A program made the position numbers and the translations under genes. 64,000 bases of DNA, taken from Streptomyces sp. 130. GTDB lineage: Bacteria > Actinomycetota > Actinomycetes > Streptomycetales > Streptomycetaceae. Position 1 is the stretch's first letter; each line of letters opens with the position of its first letter. The notes beneath the pieces are model-generated. The model made no database searches, was not told where the DNA came from, and saw only the letters and a list, made by a program, of their open reading frames with translations. This document shows, piece after piece, positions 17,429 to 26,011 of the stretch. The stretch lies in the NCBI RefSeq assembly GCF_007096885.1, contig NZ_VJNO01000034.1:1-64000 (forward strand), read 5' to 3'.

Positions 17429-18481
17429 ATGAAGGCCGCACGGTTCCACGGCAAGGAAGACCTTCGCATCGAGGAGGTGCCGGAGCCCAGTCCCGGACCC
17501 GGGCAGGTGAAGCTCCGCAACGCCTTCGCCGGCATCTGCGGTTCCGATCTCCACTTCTACTTCTATCCGGAGTCGCTGCCCTTCGCCGTGGACCAGCCGC
17601 ATCCTCTCACCGGTGCCACGCTGCCGCAGATTCTCGGCCACGAGTTCTCCGGCACCGTCGTCGAGGTCGGCGAGGGTGTGACGGATGTGAAGGTCGGCGA
17701 CCTCGGTGCCGTCTACCCTCTGGCGGTCTCCTGCGGCGACTGCGGGGCCTGCCGGAAGGAACTGCCCTTCTCCTGCCGTCTGATGGGCTCGCTCGGGGCG
17801 AATGTCGAGGGCGGTGGCCTGTCGGAGTTCACCCTCGTCGACGCGTCGAAGGTGCACGTGCTGCCGGACGGCGTGGACCTGCGGATGGGGGCGCTCGTCG
17901 AACCGATGGCGGTCGGCTGGCACGCCGTGTCGCGCAGCGGCGTCCAGGCAGGCGGCACCGCGCTCGTCGCCGGGGCCGGTCCGGTCGGGATCGGCACCTG
18001 GTTCGCGCTCAAGGCCCGCGGGGTGGAGAAGGTGCTGGTGTCCGAGCCGAGCGCGGACCGCCGTGCCGTCATGGCCGCACTGGGCGCCCGGGTCGTCGAT
18101 CCCGTGAACGAGGACGTCGCGGCTGCCGTCGCCGCACTCACCGGCGGCGACGGAGTGGACGTCGCGGTGGACGCCGCCGGAGCGGGTCCGGCGATCACCT
18201 CCGCGCTGGCGGCTCTGGCCCCCGGCGGCCGTCTGGTGGTCGTGGCGCTGCACGAGCACCCGATGGACTTTCAGCCCACGCAGCTCATGATGGGTGAGAC
18301 GGAGATCGTCGGAGCGGTCGGATACCGGCCCGAGGAGTTCGACGCGGTCATCGCGGCCATGGCCGACGGGGTGTACGACACCACCGGCTGGGTGCAGGAG
18401 ATGCCGTTGGAGGGCATCATCGACGCCCTCCACTCGCTGCGCGGCGGCGTCGGCGGGAAGGCCCTCCTGAAGGTCGGCTGA
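17429..18481 (+). CDS. Zinc-dependent alcohol / 2,3-butanediol-type dehydrogenase
   Basis: A 350-aa medium-chain dehydrogenase that oxidises a secondary alcohol or diol with NAD(P). Catalytic zinc ligands are in GICGSD and GHEFSGTVVE; structural zinc ligands form CGDCGACRKELPFSC (C-x2-C-x2-C-x7-C). The Rossmann motif is GAGPVG. The acidic VSEPSADRR after the second strand favours NAD over NADP. ATG 17429 follows GAGGAGGAG. The sequence resembles butanediol and sorbitol dehydrogenases more than ethanol dehydrogenases. A strong hairpin follows the stop, so it is probably monocistronic. Confidence 0.9.
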   Translation: MKAARFHGKEDLRIEEVPEPSPGPGQVKLRNAFAGICGSDLHFYFYPESLPFAVDQPHPLTGATLPQILGHEFSGTVVEVGEGVTDVKVGDLGAVYPLAVSCGDCGACRKELPFSCRLMGSLGANVEGGGLSEFTLVDASKVHVLPDGVDLRMGALVEPMAVGWHAVSRSGVQAGGTALVAGAGPVGIGTWFALKARGVEKVLVSEPSADRRAVMAALGARVVDPVNEDVAAAVAALTGGDGVDVAVDAAGAGPAITSALAALAPGGRLVVVALHEHPMDFQPTQLMMGETEIVGAVGYRPEEFDAVIAAMADGVYDTTGWVQEMPLEGIIDALHSLRGGVGGKALLKVG

Positions 18482-18492
18482 CCTTCCCCGAA

Positions 18493-18537
18493 ACGGTGCG
18501 GTACGGACGGCCCGCGGGGTCGTCCGTACCGCACCGT
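18493..18537 (+). terminator. Strong hairpin terminator after alcohol dehydrogenase
   Basis: A perfect 17-bp stem, ACGGTGCGGTACGGACG at 18493-18509 pairing with 18521-18537, with an 11-nt loop and 12 bp after the stop codon. No T tract follows, as is common for Streptomyces terminators. Confidence 0.85.
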
Positions 18538-18664
18538 GGCATGCCGGCGGGCGGTGCGCGAACGGCGGGGGACACGGCCCCGGACCGCAGCGTTCGGCGG
18601 TTCCTCGTGGGGCGCCTCGCGCAGGACGATGGGCTCGAGCCGAGTCCAGGCGATACGGAGCAAT

Positions 18665-18716
18665 CAGTCAAGCAGCGCAGTCAAGCAGTGCAGTCAAGCA
18701 GCCCAGTCGAGCAGTA
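18665..18716. repeat. Four tandem 13-bp repeats upstream of hydrolase
   Basis: CAGTCAAGCAGCG, CAGTCAAGCAGTG, CAGTCAAGCAGCC and CAGTCGAGCAGTA follow each other exactly from 18665. They end 17 bp before the ATG of the hydrolase at 18734. Iterated sites so near a start codon look like a regulator-binding array or a structured leader. Confidence 0.9.
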
Positions 18717-18733
18717 CAGATCATGGAGCCCTG

Positions 18734-19699
18734 ATGTCCGCCACCTTTCCGCGACCGCCGTTCGACCCGGAGCTCGAGGCCGTCCTCGCGGTCCTGGCCG
18801 ACCAGATCCCGCCGACCCTGACCGCGGAGATGATTCCGGACATGCGCCGGTCGTCGCCGGCCGAGGTCACCGACGAGGTGCTGGAGGCCGACGGTCTGAC
18901 CCGGCGCGACGTCGCGATCCCCGGGTACCGGGGTGACGAGATCACCGTCTCGGTGATCGCCCGCGAGGATCACCAGGGACTCGGCCCGGGCATCTACCAC
19001 ACGCACGGCGGCGGCATGGTCTCCGGCAACCGGTTCTCCGGCCTGAGCCAGGTCCTCCCGTGGGTCGTCGAGCACGATGCCGTACTGGTCACGGTCGACT
19101 ACCGGCTGGCGCCCGAACACCCCGACCCCTACCCGGTCGAGGACTGTTATGCCGGACTGCTGTGGACCGCCGAGCACGCCCGGGACCTGGGGATGGACCC
19201 GGACAGGCTGATCATCGCCGGACAGAGCGCCGGGGGAGGACTCGCCGCCGGCGTCACGCTGCTGGCCCGCGACCGGCGGGGACCGCGCCTCATGGGCCAG
19301 GTCCTCATCTACCCGATGCTCGACGACAGGGACCACACGGTCTCCGCGGCCCAGTTCGACGCCGTCGGTGTGTGGGACCGCGGCAGCAACCGCATGGGCT
19401 GGACCGCGCTCCTCGGCGAGCGGCGCGGAACCGAGGACGTGTCGGTCTACGCCGCCCCCGCCCGTGCCACAGACCTCACGGGGCTGCCGCCCGCGTTCAT
19501 CGACTGCGGCTCGGCCGAGGTGTTCCGGGACGAGGACGTCGCCTACGCGACAGCCCTGTGGCACGCTGGCGTACAGGCCGAACTCCACATCTGGCCCGGT
19601 GGCTTCCACGGGTTCGACCTGACCGCACCCCACACCGCTCTCGCGCACGTCATGACGGCCGCGCGCAACGCCTGGGTCGCCCGCACCCTCGGGTCCTGA
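18734..19699 (+). CDS. HSL-family alpha/beta hydrolase (esterase)
   Basis: A 321-aa hormone-sensitive-lipase-type serine esterase. The oxyanion motif is HTHGGGMV, the nucleophile motif GQSAGGG, the acid lies in DCGSAEVFRDED and the catalytic histidine in GGFHGFD, all in the usual order and spacing. ATG 18734 has GGAG close upstream. The family cleaves short acyl esters or lactones in the cytoplasm. It sits between the alcohol dehydrogenase and a PucR-type regulator. The preceding 13-bp tandem array suggests specific control, probably by a neighbouring regulator. Confidence 0.9.
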   Translation: MSATFPRPPFDPELEAVLAVLADQIPPTLTAEMIPDMRRSSPAEVTDEVLEADGLTRRDVAIPGYRGDEITVSVIAREDHQGLGPGIYHTHGGGMVSGNRFSGLSQVLPWVVEHDAVLVTVDYRLAPEHPDPYPVEDCYAGLLWTAEHARDLGMDPDRLIIAGQSAGGGLAAGVTLLARDRRGPRLMGQVLIYPMLDDRDHTVSAAQFDAVGVWDRGSNRMGWTALLGERRGTEDVSVYAAPARATDLTGLPPAFIDCGSAEVFRDEDVAYATALWHAGVQAELHIWPGGFHGFDLTAPHTALAHVMTAARNAWVARTLGS

Positions 19700-19751
19700 G
19701 GCGCCGCCCCCGGCCCTCGGTAAGCTGAGGGAGAGGTGCGAAGGAGTACAG

Positions 19752-20819
19752 ATGCACCAGCTGGTCGGACGACTGAACTCACTCGACCCGCAGGCGGGCC
19801 AAACGCTGCGCATCGTGTCGTACTTCGACGTCCTCATCACGCGGGGCGCCGGGCTCGACGGGCTCCTGCGCGGTGCTGCGGTCCTCTCCGGCACCGTCGC
19901 AGGCGCGGAGATCCGGGGGCGCGTGACCCGGCGCGACCCGGACGGGCACCCGGTCACCGACGAGGCCGGCCACCGGCGGCACAGCTCCCGCAGGTCCCAC
20001 GGCGACTGGACGGTGTGGCTGGAGCGGAACGGGGAGCCGGAGCCCGACGACGAGATGATCGTGGAGCGGCTCGCGCTGGGGGTGGAGCTCCTCGACGCGC
20101 GCCGCAGCCCCGAGCGCGGTCTCGACGCCATCGTCGACCAGGCCCGCTCCGTCGCCGAACGCACCGCTCTCCTGGCCAAGCGGCGGATCGACCCGGCGAC
20201 GCCGGTGCGTGTCCTGGCCACCACGGCCGACGCCCCCGAGATCAGCGGGGCCCCCTCCGCGATCGTGCCGACCCGGTACGGACTCCTGAGAGCCACCCTC
20301 GACCTCTCGGGCACCATCAGCAGCCCGCCGGAACCGGTCGGTTTCGGAACCCGGGTACGAGCCGACCGGGCCCCCGAATCCTGGGAGGCGGCGCTCGTCG
20401 CGCTGCGGCTGACGGACGCCTCCACGCCGGCCGTCGACTCGGCGGACCTGGGGGCGATGCTCCTGCTCGCCCAGACCTACGACCCGGAGCACCCGCACGA
20501 GGACGTGCACGCCCTCGCCCGCCTCGACCAGCGCTCCGCGGACGTGCTCCGCACCCTGGTGGAGGCCGACAGCGTCCGCTCCGCGGCGGCCGAGCTGGGG
20601 ATGCACCACTCGACCGTGCAGGCCCGCCACGAAGCACTGTCCCAAACCCTGGGCTACGACCCGCGCAGCAACGTCGGCAGGATGCGCTACATCGCCGCCG
20701 CCCTGCTGCTGCGCCTCACCGACCCGGTCACCGCGGCAGGCCCCGGCAGCCCAGGGGACGGATACCGGGCCGCTGCGGGGCCGTGCCGTGACCACCTTCC
20801 GGCCGGGCGCCTCGACTGA
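19752..20819 (+). CDS. PucR/CdaR-type transcriptional regulator
   Basis: A 355-aa regulator. The C-terminal quarter has the PucR-type HTH: a Leu-rich helix VLRTLVEADSVRSAAAELGM followed by HHSTVQARHEALSQTLGYDP (about residues 275-315), the pattern of family members that read out catabolic substrates. The N-terminal part (LVGRLNSLDPQAGQTLRIV, then ITRGAGLDGLL) is a sensory region without a recognisable ligand motif. ATG 19752 follows GAAGGAG. The flanking hydrolase and FAD monooxygenase are plausible targets. A proline- and glycine-rich tail after residue 320 is unremarkable. Confidence 0.78.
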   Translation: MHQLVGRLNSLDPQAGQTLRIVSYFDVLITRGAGLDGLLRGAAVLSGTVAGAEIRGRVTRRDPDGHPVTDEAGHRRHSSRRSHGDWTVWLERNGEPEPDDEMIVERLALGVELLDARRSPERGLDAIVDQARSVAERTALLAKRRIDPATPVRVLATTADAPEISGAPSAIVPTRYGLLRATLDLSGTISSPPEPVGFGTRVRADRAPESWEAALVALRLTDASTPAVDSADLGAMLLLAQTYDPEHPHEDVHALARLDQRSADVLRTLVEADSVRSAAAELGMHHSTVQARHEALSQTLGYDPRSNVGRMRYIAAALLLRLTDPVTAAGPGSPGDGYRAAAGPCRDHLPAGRLD

Positions 20820-20903
20820 CAGCGCTGGGAGACCAAGGCCGCCGTCGCCCGTCGAGGTGTGAGGGCGCGAAAAATCCAGCCCCGAGGACAAATTAAATCC
20901 ATG

Positions 20904-20924
20904 TGTCAGAACCATTGACTGACA
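20904..20924. promoter_or_regulatory. Palindromic operator candidate before FAD monooxygenase
   Basis: A perfect dyad, TGTCAG-N9-CTGACA, in a locally AT-rich patch (AAATTAAATCC and CATATATATG flank it), 84 bp before the monooxygenase start. The AT-rich DNA is exceptional in this window and suits a promoter with an overlapping operator. MarR (22186) or the PucR-type protein (19752) are candidates to bind it. Confidence 0.6.
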
Positions 20925-21007
20925 TATATATGCCTTCGTATCTTTCCCTTTGCGTACCACAGCGCACCCGATCGCGGGCTGTACCGCGGAGCCGAAGGGA
21001 AATGGCT

Positions 21008-22144
21008 ATGAGTCGAGGTTCGATCTTGATCGTCGGTGGGGGCATTGGCGGTCTTTCGACCGCCATCGCCGTCCAGAAAAAGGGGTACGACGCGACGGTT
21101 GTCGAGCTCAATTCCGACGTTCACTCGTCCGTTTACGGCGTCGGCATCATTCAGCCGATGAACGCTCTGCGTGCGCTCGACATGATCGGTGTCGCCCAGG
21201 ACTGCATCGCGGCCGGCTACCCGGCCAAGCGCTGGGGCGGCCTGTACGCGACCGACGGCACCTTCATCAAGGAGATGCCGGGTACGCCCGTCCCCGGTCT
21301 CGACCTGCCCCCGATGAACGGCCTCACCCGCCCGAAGCTGCACGAGATCCTGACCTCGCATGCCGTCGAGGCGGGCGTGACCATCCGCTACTCGACGACC
21401 TTCGCGCAGCTCGATGACGACGGCGACGGTGTCGACATCAGCTTCACCGACGGGACCACCGGCCGCTTCGACATCGTCGTCGGCGCCGACGGCGTCTACT
21501 CCAAGACCCGTGGCTATGTGGTCGAGGGCGAGGTCAGGCCCTACTACATCGGCCAGTCGGCCTACCGGGTCAACATCCCGCTGCTGCCCGAGATCGACAG
21601 CATCATCCTGCAGGCCGGCCCCGAGGGCATGGCCGGCCTCGTCCCGATAGGCGAGGACCTGGCCTACCTCTTCTACAACGCCCACATGGAGGCGCAGCCG
21701 ACGCCCGAGTCGGGCGATGACACCGCTCAGAAGCTGCGTGATTACCTCGCGCCGTTCGACGGCTTCATGGGCCGTATCCGCGACGAGTTCATCGACGACG
21801 GGTGCGAGATCGTGCTGCGGCCGGAGGAGTCCCTGATCGTGGAGGCCCCCTGGCACAAGGGCCGCATCGTCCTGCTGGGTGACTCCGTCCACGCGATCAC
21901 GCCGCACCTCGGCCAGGGCGCCGCCCAGGCGATTGAGGACGGCGTCGTGCTGGCCGACTGCCTCGCCGAGCACGACGACCTCGCTGTGGCCTTCAGGGAG
22001 TACACGGACCGCCGGTTCGAGCGCTGCAAGCTCATCGTCGACACCTCGCTCGACATCGCGGAGTGGGAGATGGGCCGCAAGCCGGGCTTCGACAACATCG
22101 CCGCCACCGACCACGTCCTGGAGGTCATGGCCCAGCCGCTCTGA
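21008..22144 (+). CDS. FAD-dependent aromatic monooxygenase
   Basis: A 378-aa class A flavoprotein hydroxylase that uses NAD(P)H and O2 to hydroxylate an aromatic or heteroaromatic ring. It has the FAD fingerprint GGGIGGLSTA at the N-terminus, the DG motif GADGVYSKTR near residue 160 and GDSVHAITPHLGQGAAQAIE near 290. It is similar in layout to urate, salicylate and 6-hydroxynicotinate monooxygenases. ATG 21008 is preferred over ATG 21002 because GAAGGG is correctly spaced for it. It is followed 41 bp later by a MarR gene. Substrate unknown. Confidence 0.9.
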   Translation: MSRGSILIVGGGIGGLSTAIAVQKKGYDATVVELNSDVHSSVYGVGIIQPMNALRALDMIGVAQDCIAAGYPAKRWGGLYATDGTFIKEMPGTPVPGLDLPPMNGLTRPKLHEILTSHAVEAGVTIRYSTTFAQLDDDGDGVDISFTDGTTGRFDIVVGADGVYSKTRGYVVEGEVRPYYIGQSAYRVNIPLLPEIDSIILQAGPEGMAGLVPIGEDLAYLFYNAHMEAQPTPESGDDTAQKLRDYLAPFDGFMGRIRDEFIDDGCEIVLRPEESLIVEAPWHKGRIVLLGDSVHAITPHLGQGAAQAIEDGVVLADCLAEHDDLAVAFREYTDRRFERCKLIVDTSLDIAEWEMGRKPGFDNIAATDHVLEVMAQPL

Positions 22145-22185
22145 GCCGTGCTCACACGCGGGGCGGGCCCACTACGATAAGAGGA

Positions 22186-22662
22186 ATGAGCCTTCCCTCC
22201 CGCCGGCGTGAGCTGGCCGACGTGCTGCGCGAGCTCGGGTGGACCGTCCACCGACGGTCACCCGAGCGCGCGGGCGTCGGCCCGGTCCCGACCACCGAAC
22301 TGGCCCTGCTCAAGCAGGTCATCGACGTGCCGGGTTCCACCGTGGGTGAGCTGGCCCAGGCGCTGGGACTGCGTCAGCCCAACGTGAGCGCGGCGATCCG
22401 GGTCCTGGTCGGCCGCGGCTTCGTGGTCAAGGAGTCCAGCCCCGAGGACCGTCGCGTCACGCTGGTCCTGCCCACCGCAGTCGGCCGTGCGGAGCACGAG
22501 GCCATCGCTGAGAGCTGGGCTGCGCCGATCCGCGAGGCTCTGGACGGACTCGCCCCGGAGCACCGGGCGGCGATCGAGCAGGCCACGGAGGCGCTGGCGG
22601 CTCTCCACGGACGCCTCCACGCCCTTGAGGCGGGCGGGGCGGAGATCGACGCCTCCGTCTAG
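22186..22662 (+). CDS. MarR-family transcriptional regulator
   Basis: A 158-aa winged-helix regulator. The core is TTELALLKQVIDVPGSTVGELAQALGL, then RQPNVSAAIRVLVGRGFVVK and the wing ESSPEDRRVTLVL, which carries the family DRR signature (residues about 40-105). Dimerisation helices flank it. ATG 22186 follows AAGAGG. MarR proteins usually repress adjacent catabolic or oxidative genes until a phenolic ligand binds. It probably controls the FAD monooxygenase just upstream, possibly through the dyad at 20904-20924. Confidence 0.9.
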   Translation: MSLPSRRRELADVLRELGWTVHRRSPERAGVGPVPTTELALLKQVIDVPGSTVGELAQALGLRQPNVSAAIRVLVGRGFVVKESSPEDRRVTLVLPTAVGRAEHEAIAESWAAPIREALDGLAPEHRAAIEQATEALAALHGRLHALEAGGAEIDASV

Positions 22663-23079
22663 GGCGTTCGAGGGGGCCCTCCTGCCGGGCACTTTCCTGG
22701 CGGAGGCGGGCGGGGAAATCCACCGCGTAATCGGTCCATTTCCGGCTCGTGGCCCGGAGCCTTGCCGAAATGCCGCCGATCTCTTCCAGCCCGGCCGTTA
22801 CGGCGACTGTGAATGCGGCCGGGAATCCGTTCAGGCGAATATCGGCGCAGCCGGAATGAATCGCCCGTGAAATCTCGCGGGCGAGTCATTTTGATTGTCC
22901 GCAACGGTGGGCGCGGCACTCTGTTACTGGGCCGAACCCCGGCCGCTCATAGCGTGCTCCGTTCTTTGTGCACGGCATTTCTCATCCGGGTTTCCCTCGT
23001 GAGTGCCGTGCCCGCTCGTGCCTGATCGCCGAGCTGCCCATGTCGGGTGGCCCGGCGATCGGCGTGCGGCACGGGCCGG
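22663..23079. other. Intergenic region between convergent genes
   Basis: A 417-bp stretch between MarR and the first DUF3500 gene. Apart from the bidirectional terminator at 22855-22890 I see no gene or conserved element. The base composition is somewhat less GC-rich than in the genes. Confidence 0.5.
22855..22890. terminator. Bidirectional terminator hairpin
   Basis: AATGAATCGCCCG pairs with CGGGCGAGTCATT with one mismatch across a 10-nt loop, and TTTGATTG follows on the plus strand. It lies between two convergent transcription units and should stop both. Confidence 0.75.
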
Positions 23080-24288
23080 TCAGTGCTTCACGTAGACCTC
23101 CGGGACATACCACCCTCCCGTCTCGAGCGGGGCCTCCTCGGTCGGCCGGTTCGACACCAGCCGGCGCCGCAGGTGCCGTCCGTCCGGGCCGTGCTGCGCG
23201 TAGTGGTCGAGCAGCAGGTCGTGTCCGAGGTCGTTGTTGAGGTCGCGCCAGACCGAGTGGGCGTGCTGGCCCGCGGCGACCGCGTTGTCGGCCTCGACGA
23301 GCAGGTCGCGCGTGGAGATCCGGTAGTAGTGGGCGGTGTTCGCCTCGCGCCCGCCCGCCCAGGCGAACCGGATGTCGTGCGGGTCGGCCGCGAGCACCTG
23401 CTCACGGTACTGCCGGGCCAGCTCGTCGGGGCCGGTCTCCACGTAGTAGAGGAGAAGGCCGCGTACGGCGTCGAGCTGCTCGCCGGTCAGGTCGGCGCCG
23501 CTGATGCCCGACGGGTCGGCCTTCACGAAGCGCAGGCGCTCGCGGTCCTCGTCGGTCGTCTCGTAGCCGACGATCCCGAGGTCGACCCAGTCGGGCCACT
23601 CCTCGGCACCGACCCGGGGCACCTGACGGGTGACGAAGTCGGCGGGCGCGACATCGAGGATGACGGCCTGGTCCTGTGCGTCGGGGGACAGCGAATGCAG
23701 GACGGCCAGAGCCCGGCGCTCGTTCTCCCCGAGCGCGTCCAGCACACCGGCGCCGACGGGCTGGGCACCCATCGCCAGCGGTGTGACGGTGAGGTAGCGC
23801 TGCGCGACGATCGTGTAGTTGAGGGAGAGGTGGTGGCCGATGACCCGCCAGCCCCAGGTGTCCTCGAAGCCGGGCCGCCCCCAGAAGCTGAACCAGTAGC
23901 CCTCGGGGTCGCGGAAGTTTCCGGCGAGGACGCCGAAGCCGCGTTCGAGCACCTCGATCTCGCGCAGCATGTTCTCCGTGGCCATCACGGAGAGCGCCTG
24001 GCTGTAGCCGCGCATGCCGAGGCCGGCCTTGAGCAGGGTGTGCGCGATGACCTTCTGGTGCCGGTCGAGGGCGTGCAACGGGATGCCCGCCCGGTCGGGT
24101 TTGGGGATGAAGTCCCAGTCGACACGGCCCGGATCGTTCATGTCGGGCACGGTCGCCGCGGCCCTGAGCTCGGGGCGGAGCGAGTCGAGCAGTGCCCAGG
24201 TGGCGAAGAGCATCCGTTTGATGGTGACGGGTGCCTCGTAGCTCATGGGGCCGGGCGAGGAGCCGCGGGGGTCGGGCAGGTGTGTCAT
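23080..24288 (-). CDS. DUF3500 family protein (first copy)
   Basis: A 402-aa protein recognised by the DUF3500 signature YWFSFWGRPGFEDTWGWRV, then GHHLSLNYTIV (residues about 170-205). A C-terminal acidic/histidine stretch follows: YRISTRDLLVEADN, then GQHAHSVW and DLNNDLGHDLL. The conserved His, Glu and Asp residues suggest a metal-dependent enzyme, but I know of no assigned reaction. ATG 24288 uses GAGGAAG overlapping the RidA stop, so it is the last gene of the minus-strand operon. A second DUF3500 gene (33297-34616) closes the divergent operon. A catabolic role is inferred from context. Confidence 0.85.
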   Translation of the reverse strand: MTHLPDPRGSSPGPMSYEAPVTIKRMLFATWALLDSLRPELRAAATVPDMNDPGRVDWDFIPKPDRAGIPLHALDRHQKVIAHTLLKAGLGMRGYSQALSVMATENMLREIEVLERGFGVLAGNFRDPEGYWFSFWGRPGFEDTWGWRVIGHHLSLNYTIVAQRYLTVTPLAMGAQPVGAGVLDALGENERRALAVLHSLSPDAQDQAVILDVAPADFVTRQVPRVGAEEWPDWVDLGIVGYETTDEDRERLRFVKADPSGISGADLTGEQLDAVRGLLLYYVETGPDELARQYREQVLAADPHDIRFAWAGGREANTAHYYRISTRDLLVEADNAVAAGQHAHSVWRDLNNDLGHDLLLDHYAQHGPDGRHLRRRLVSNRPTEEAPLETGGWYVPEVYVKH

Positions 24289-24299
24289 GGTTCACTTCC

Positions 24300-24686
24300 T
24301 CAGTCGCTGAGCACTGCGAGCAGGTCGCAGTGGACGACGGCGCCGCGGTCGAGCCGGGCCGCGATCGCCTGCCGGGCGGGGCGGTTGGCGGGGTCGGGGA
24401 ACATCGCCAGCCACTCGCGGTTGAGTGCCTCGCGGTCGTTGGGATCGACGAGGTGGAACGTCATCTTGAGGATGTCGTCCGTCGTGCCGCCGAGTTCGGC
24501 CATCAGGGTGCGGACGTGGGCGAAGACGTGTGCGAACTGCTGATCGGCGTCGGCGGGCATCTCGCCCGTCTCCGGGGCGCGGCCGGTGATGGCACCGGTC
24601 GCGACGAACGGGCCGATGCGGCTGGCGGCCGGGATCGGGTTGCTGTGGCTGAACCCCGGCAGGTCGATGCTGGTGCGTGTGCCCAC
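24300..24686 (-). CDS. RidA/YjgF-family deaminase
   Basis: A 128-aa RidA-type protein. Family members hydrolyse reactive enamines or imines to ketones, and catabolic relatives deaminate 2-aminomuconate-like intermediates. It has the usual length and pattern: FVATGAITG near the N-terminus, QQFAHVFAHVRTLM, and PARQAIAARLDRGAVVHCDLLA at the end, where RidA proteins carry their substrate-binding Arg. GTG 24686 begins 6 bp after the FAH-family stop. Its presence in the operon hints that a pathway intermediate contains nitrogen. Confidence 0.88.
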   Translation of the reverse strand: MGTRTSIDLPGFSHSNPIPAASRIGPFVATGAITGRAPETGEMPADADQQFAHVFAHVRTLMAELGGTTDDILKMTFHLVDPNDREALNREWLAMFPDPANRPARQAIAARLDRGAVVHCDLLAVLSD

Positions 24687-24692
24687 GGCCGC

Positions 24693-25544
24693 TCAACCCC
24701 CCGCGATGACGCGGTTCTCGATGTGACCGAGGCCCTCGATCTCCGCGCGGACGACATCGCCGGCCGTGAGGAAGTTGCCCTGCGGAGCCCCGATGCCCGC
24801 TGGCGTGCCGGTGGCGAGGATGTCACCGGGCATGAGTGTGAACACCTGCGTCAGATAGGCGATCTGCTCGTAGATGTTGTAGATCATGTCGTCCGTCCGC
24901 CAGTCCTGGCGGATCTCGCCGTTGACGCTGAGAACCATCCGCAGGTCGTGCGGGTCGGCGATCTCGTCGTCGGTGGTCAGCCACGGGCCGATCGGGCCGT
25001 GGGTGTCGAAGGACTTGCCGAGTGTGAACGTCGGCGACCGCTTCTGCAGCCAGTCGCGGACCGACACGTCGTTGGCGACGAGGTACCCGGCGATGACCGA
25101 GCGGGCGTCCTCGACGGACACGTGCTTGCAGCGCTGCCCTATCACCACGCCGAGCTCGACCTCGTAGTCGAGGGCGTCGGAGATGGCGGGCTTCACGATG
25201 CCGTCGTAGGGGCCGACGATGCAGGAGACCTGCTTGTTGAACCACATCTGGTTCTCCGGGACCGGGATGCCCGCGGCGCGCGCCTCCTCGGCGTGCTCCT
25301 TGTAGTTCATGCCGATGCCGAGGAACTTCTGCGGGTTGTCGATCGGTGCCTCGAGGACCACGTCGGCCAGCGGGTACGACGGGCCGGCCGCCGCGAGGAG
25401 CTCGTGCTTCAGCGAGGGCAGCAGAGGCAGGATCGACCGCAGCGACGTGCCCCCGACGACATCGGACACGTCGGCGACCCGGTCATCGTCGACGCGACCC
25501 AGCCGCGTCGGCCCCTCCGCGGTGTGGAAGCGTGCGATCTTCAC
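24693..25544 (-). CDS. Fumarylacetoacetate hydrolase family protein
   Basis: A 283-aa FAH-family enzyme, which cleaves or tautomerises or decarboxylates beta-diketo acids. The metal-binding motifs are present: GIGMNYKEHAEEA, DALDYEVELGVVIG (the two acidic ligands), KSFDTHGPIGPW and LATGTPAGIG near the C-terminus. It is close in length to acylpyruvate hydrolases and oxaloacetate tautomerases. ATG 25544 overlaps the preceding stop by 4 bp. In this operon it probably acts after ring opening, on a dioxo acid. Confidence 0.9.
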   Translation of the reverse strand: MKIARFHTAEGPTRLGRVDDDRVADVSDVVGGTSLRSILPLLPSLKHELLAAAGPSYPLADVVLEAPIDNPQKFLGIGMNYKEHAEEARAAGIPVPENQMWFNKQVSCIVGPYDGIVKPAISDALDYEVELGVVIGQRCKHVSVEDARSVIAGYLVANDVSVRDWLQKRSPTFTLGKSFDTHGPIGPWLTTDDEIADPHDLRMVLSVNGEIRQDWRTDDMIYNIYEQIAYLTQVFTLMPGDILATGTPAGIGAPQGNFLTAGDVVRAEIEGLGHIENRVIAGG

Positions 25545-26011
25545 TGCTGCTCCTCCTGGGCGATCCTGTCGAGGCCGGCCTTCTCCTCGGCGGTGGGGGT
25601 CCAGACGTGCTCGCCGTCCGGTGTCATCTGGAAACTGACGAAGCGCCAGGCGCCGTCCTCGCAGCGCCGCAGCACCTGGATCACCTGGCCGGCGACCGTG
25701 CGCTCGGAGCCGTCCGGACTGCCGAGGCGGTTGATGAGACGGCCCGTCATGATCGCGACGTCGCCGATCAGCCGGATGGTCAGTTCGCCCCGGGTGGCGC
25801 CCTTGTAGGGCGCGCGGGTGGCGACGTGCTCCAGGAGCTGGGCCTTGGTGTGGGTGAGGCCGGGCGCGTGGGTGTGCACCAGGGAGTCGTCGTACAGGTC
25901 ACGCAGCGTGTCGAGGTCGAGCTCCAGCAGCGCCCGCTGACGGCGTTCCTCCGCTTCGAGGATCGCCGCGCGCGTGGCCTCGTCGGCGGGAACGACGGGG
26001 GCGACGGTCAT
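25541..26011 (-). CDS. NTF2-like (SnoaL/DUF4440-type) protein
   Basis: A 156-aa small alpha+beta-barrel protein: EERRQRALLELDLDTLRDLY, DDSLVHTHAPG, then alternating strands to RRCEDGAWRFVSFQMTPDG. DUF4440 and SnoaL members act as isomerases, dehydratases or decarboxylases or simply bind ligands. HTHAPGLTHT could supply catalytic or metal-binding histidines, but no definite active site can be read. It overlaps both neighbours by 4 bp (ATGA), so it is translated together with the FAD monooxygenase and the FAH-family hydrolase. Confidence 0.8.
   Translation of the reverse strand: MTVAPVVPADEATRAAILEAEERRQRALLELDLDTLRDLYDDSLVHTHAPGLTHTKAQLLEHVATRAPYKGATRGELTIRLIGDVAIMTGRLINRLGSPDGSERTVAGQVIQVLRRCEDGAWRFVSFQMTPDGEHVWTPTAEEKAGLDRIAQEEQQ

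Noticed and set aside
16520..18433. A long minus-strand frame running from the peptide gene through the alcohol dehydrogenase
   Set aside because: Only its last 80 codons look like protein (signal peptide onward). The remainder is antisense to a well-defined dehydrogenase.
23047..25808. Long plus-strand frames across the DUF3500/RidA/FAH genes
   Set aside because: Antisense shadows rich in Val, Asp, Gly and Arg; the minus-strand genes have family signatures and tight operon spacing.
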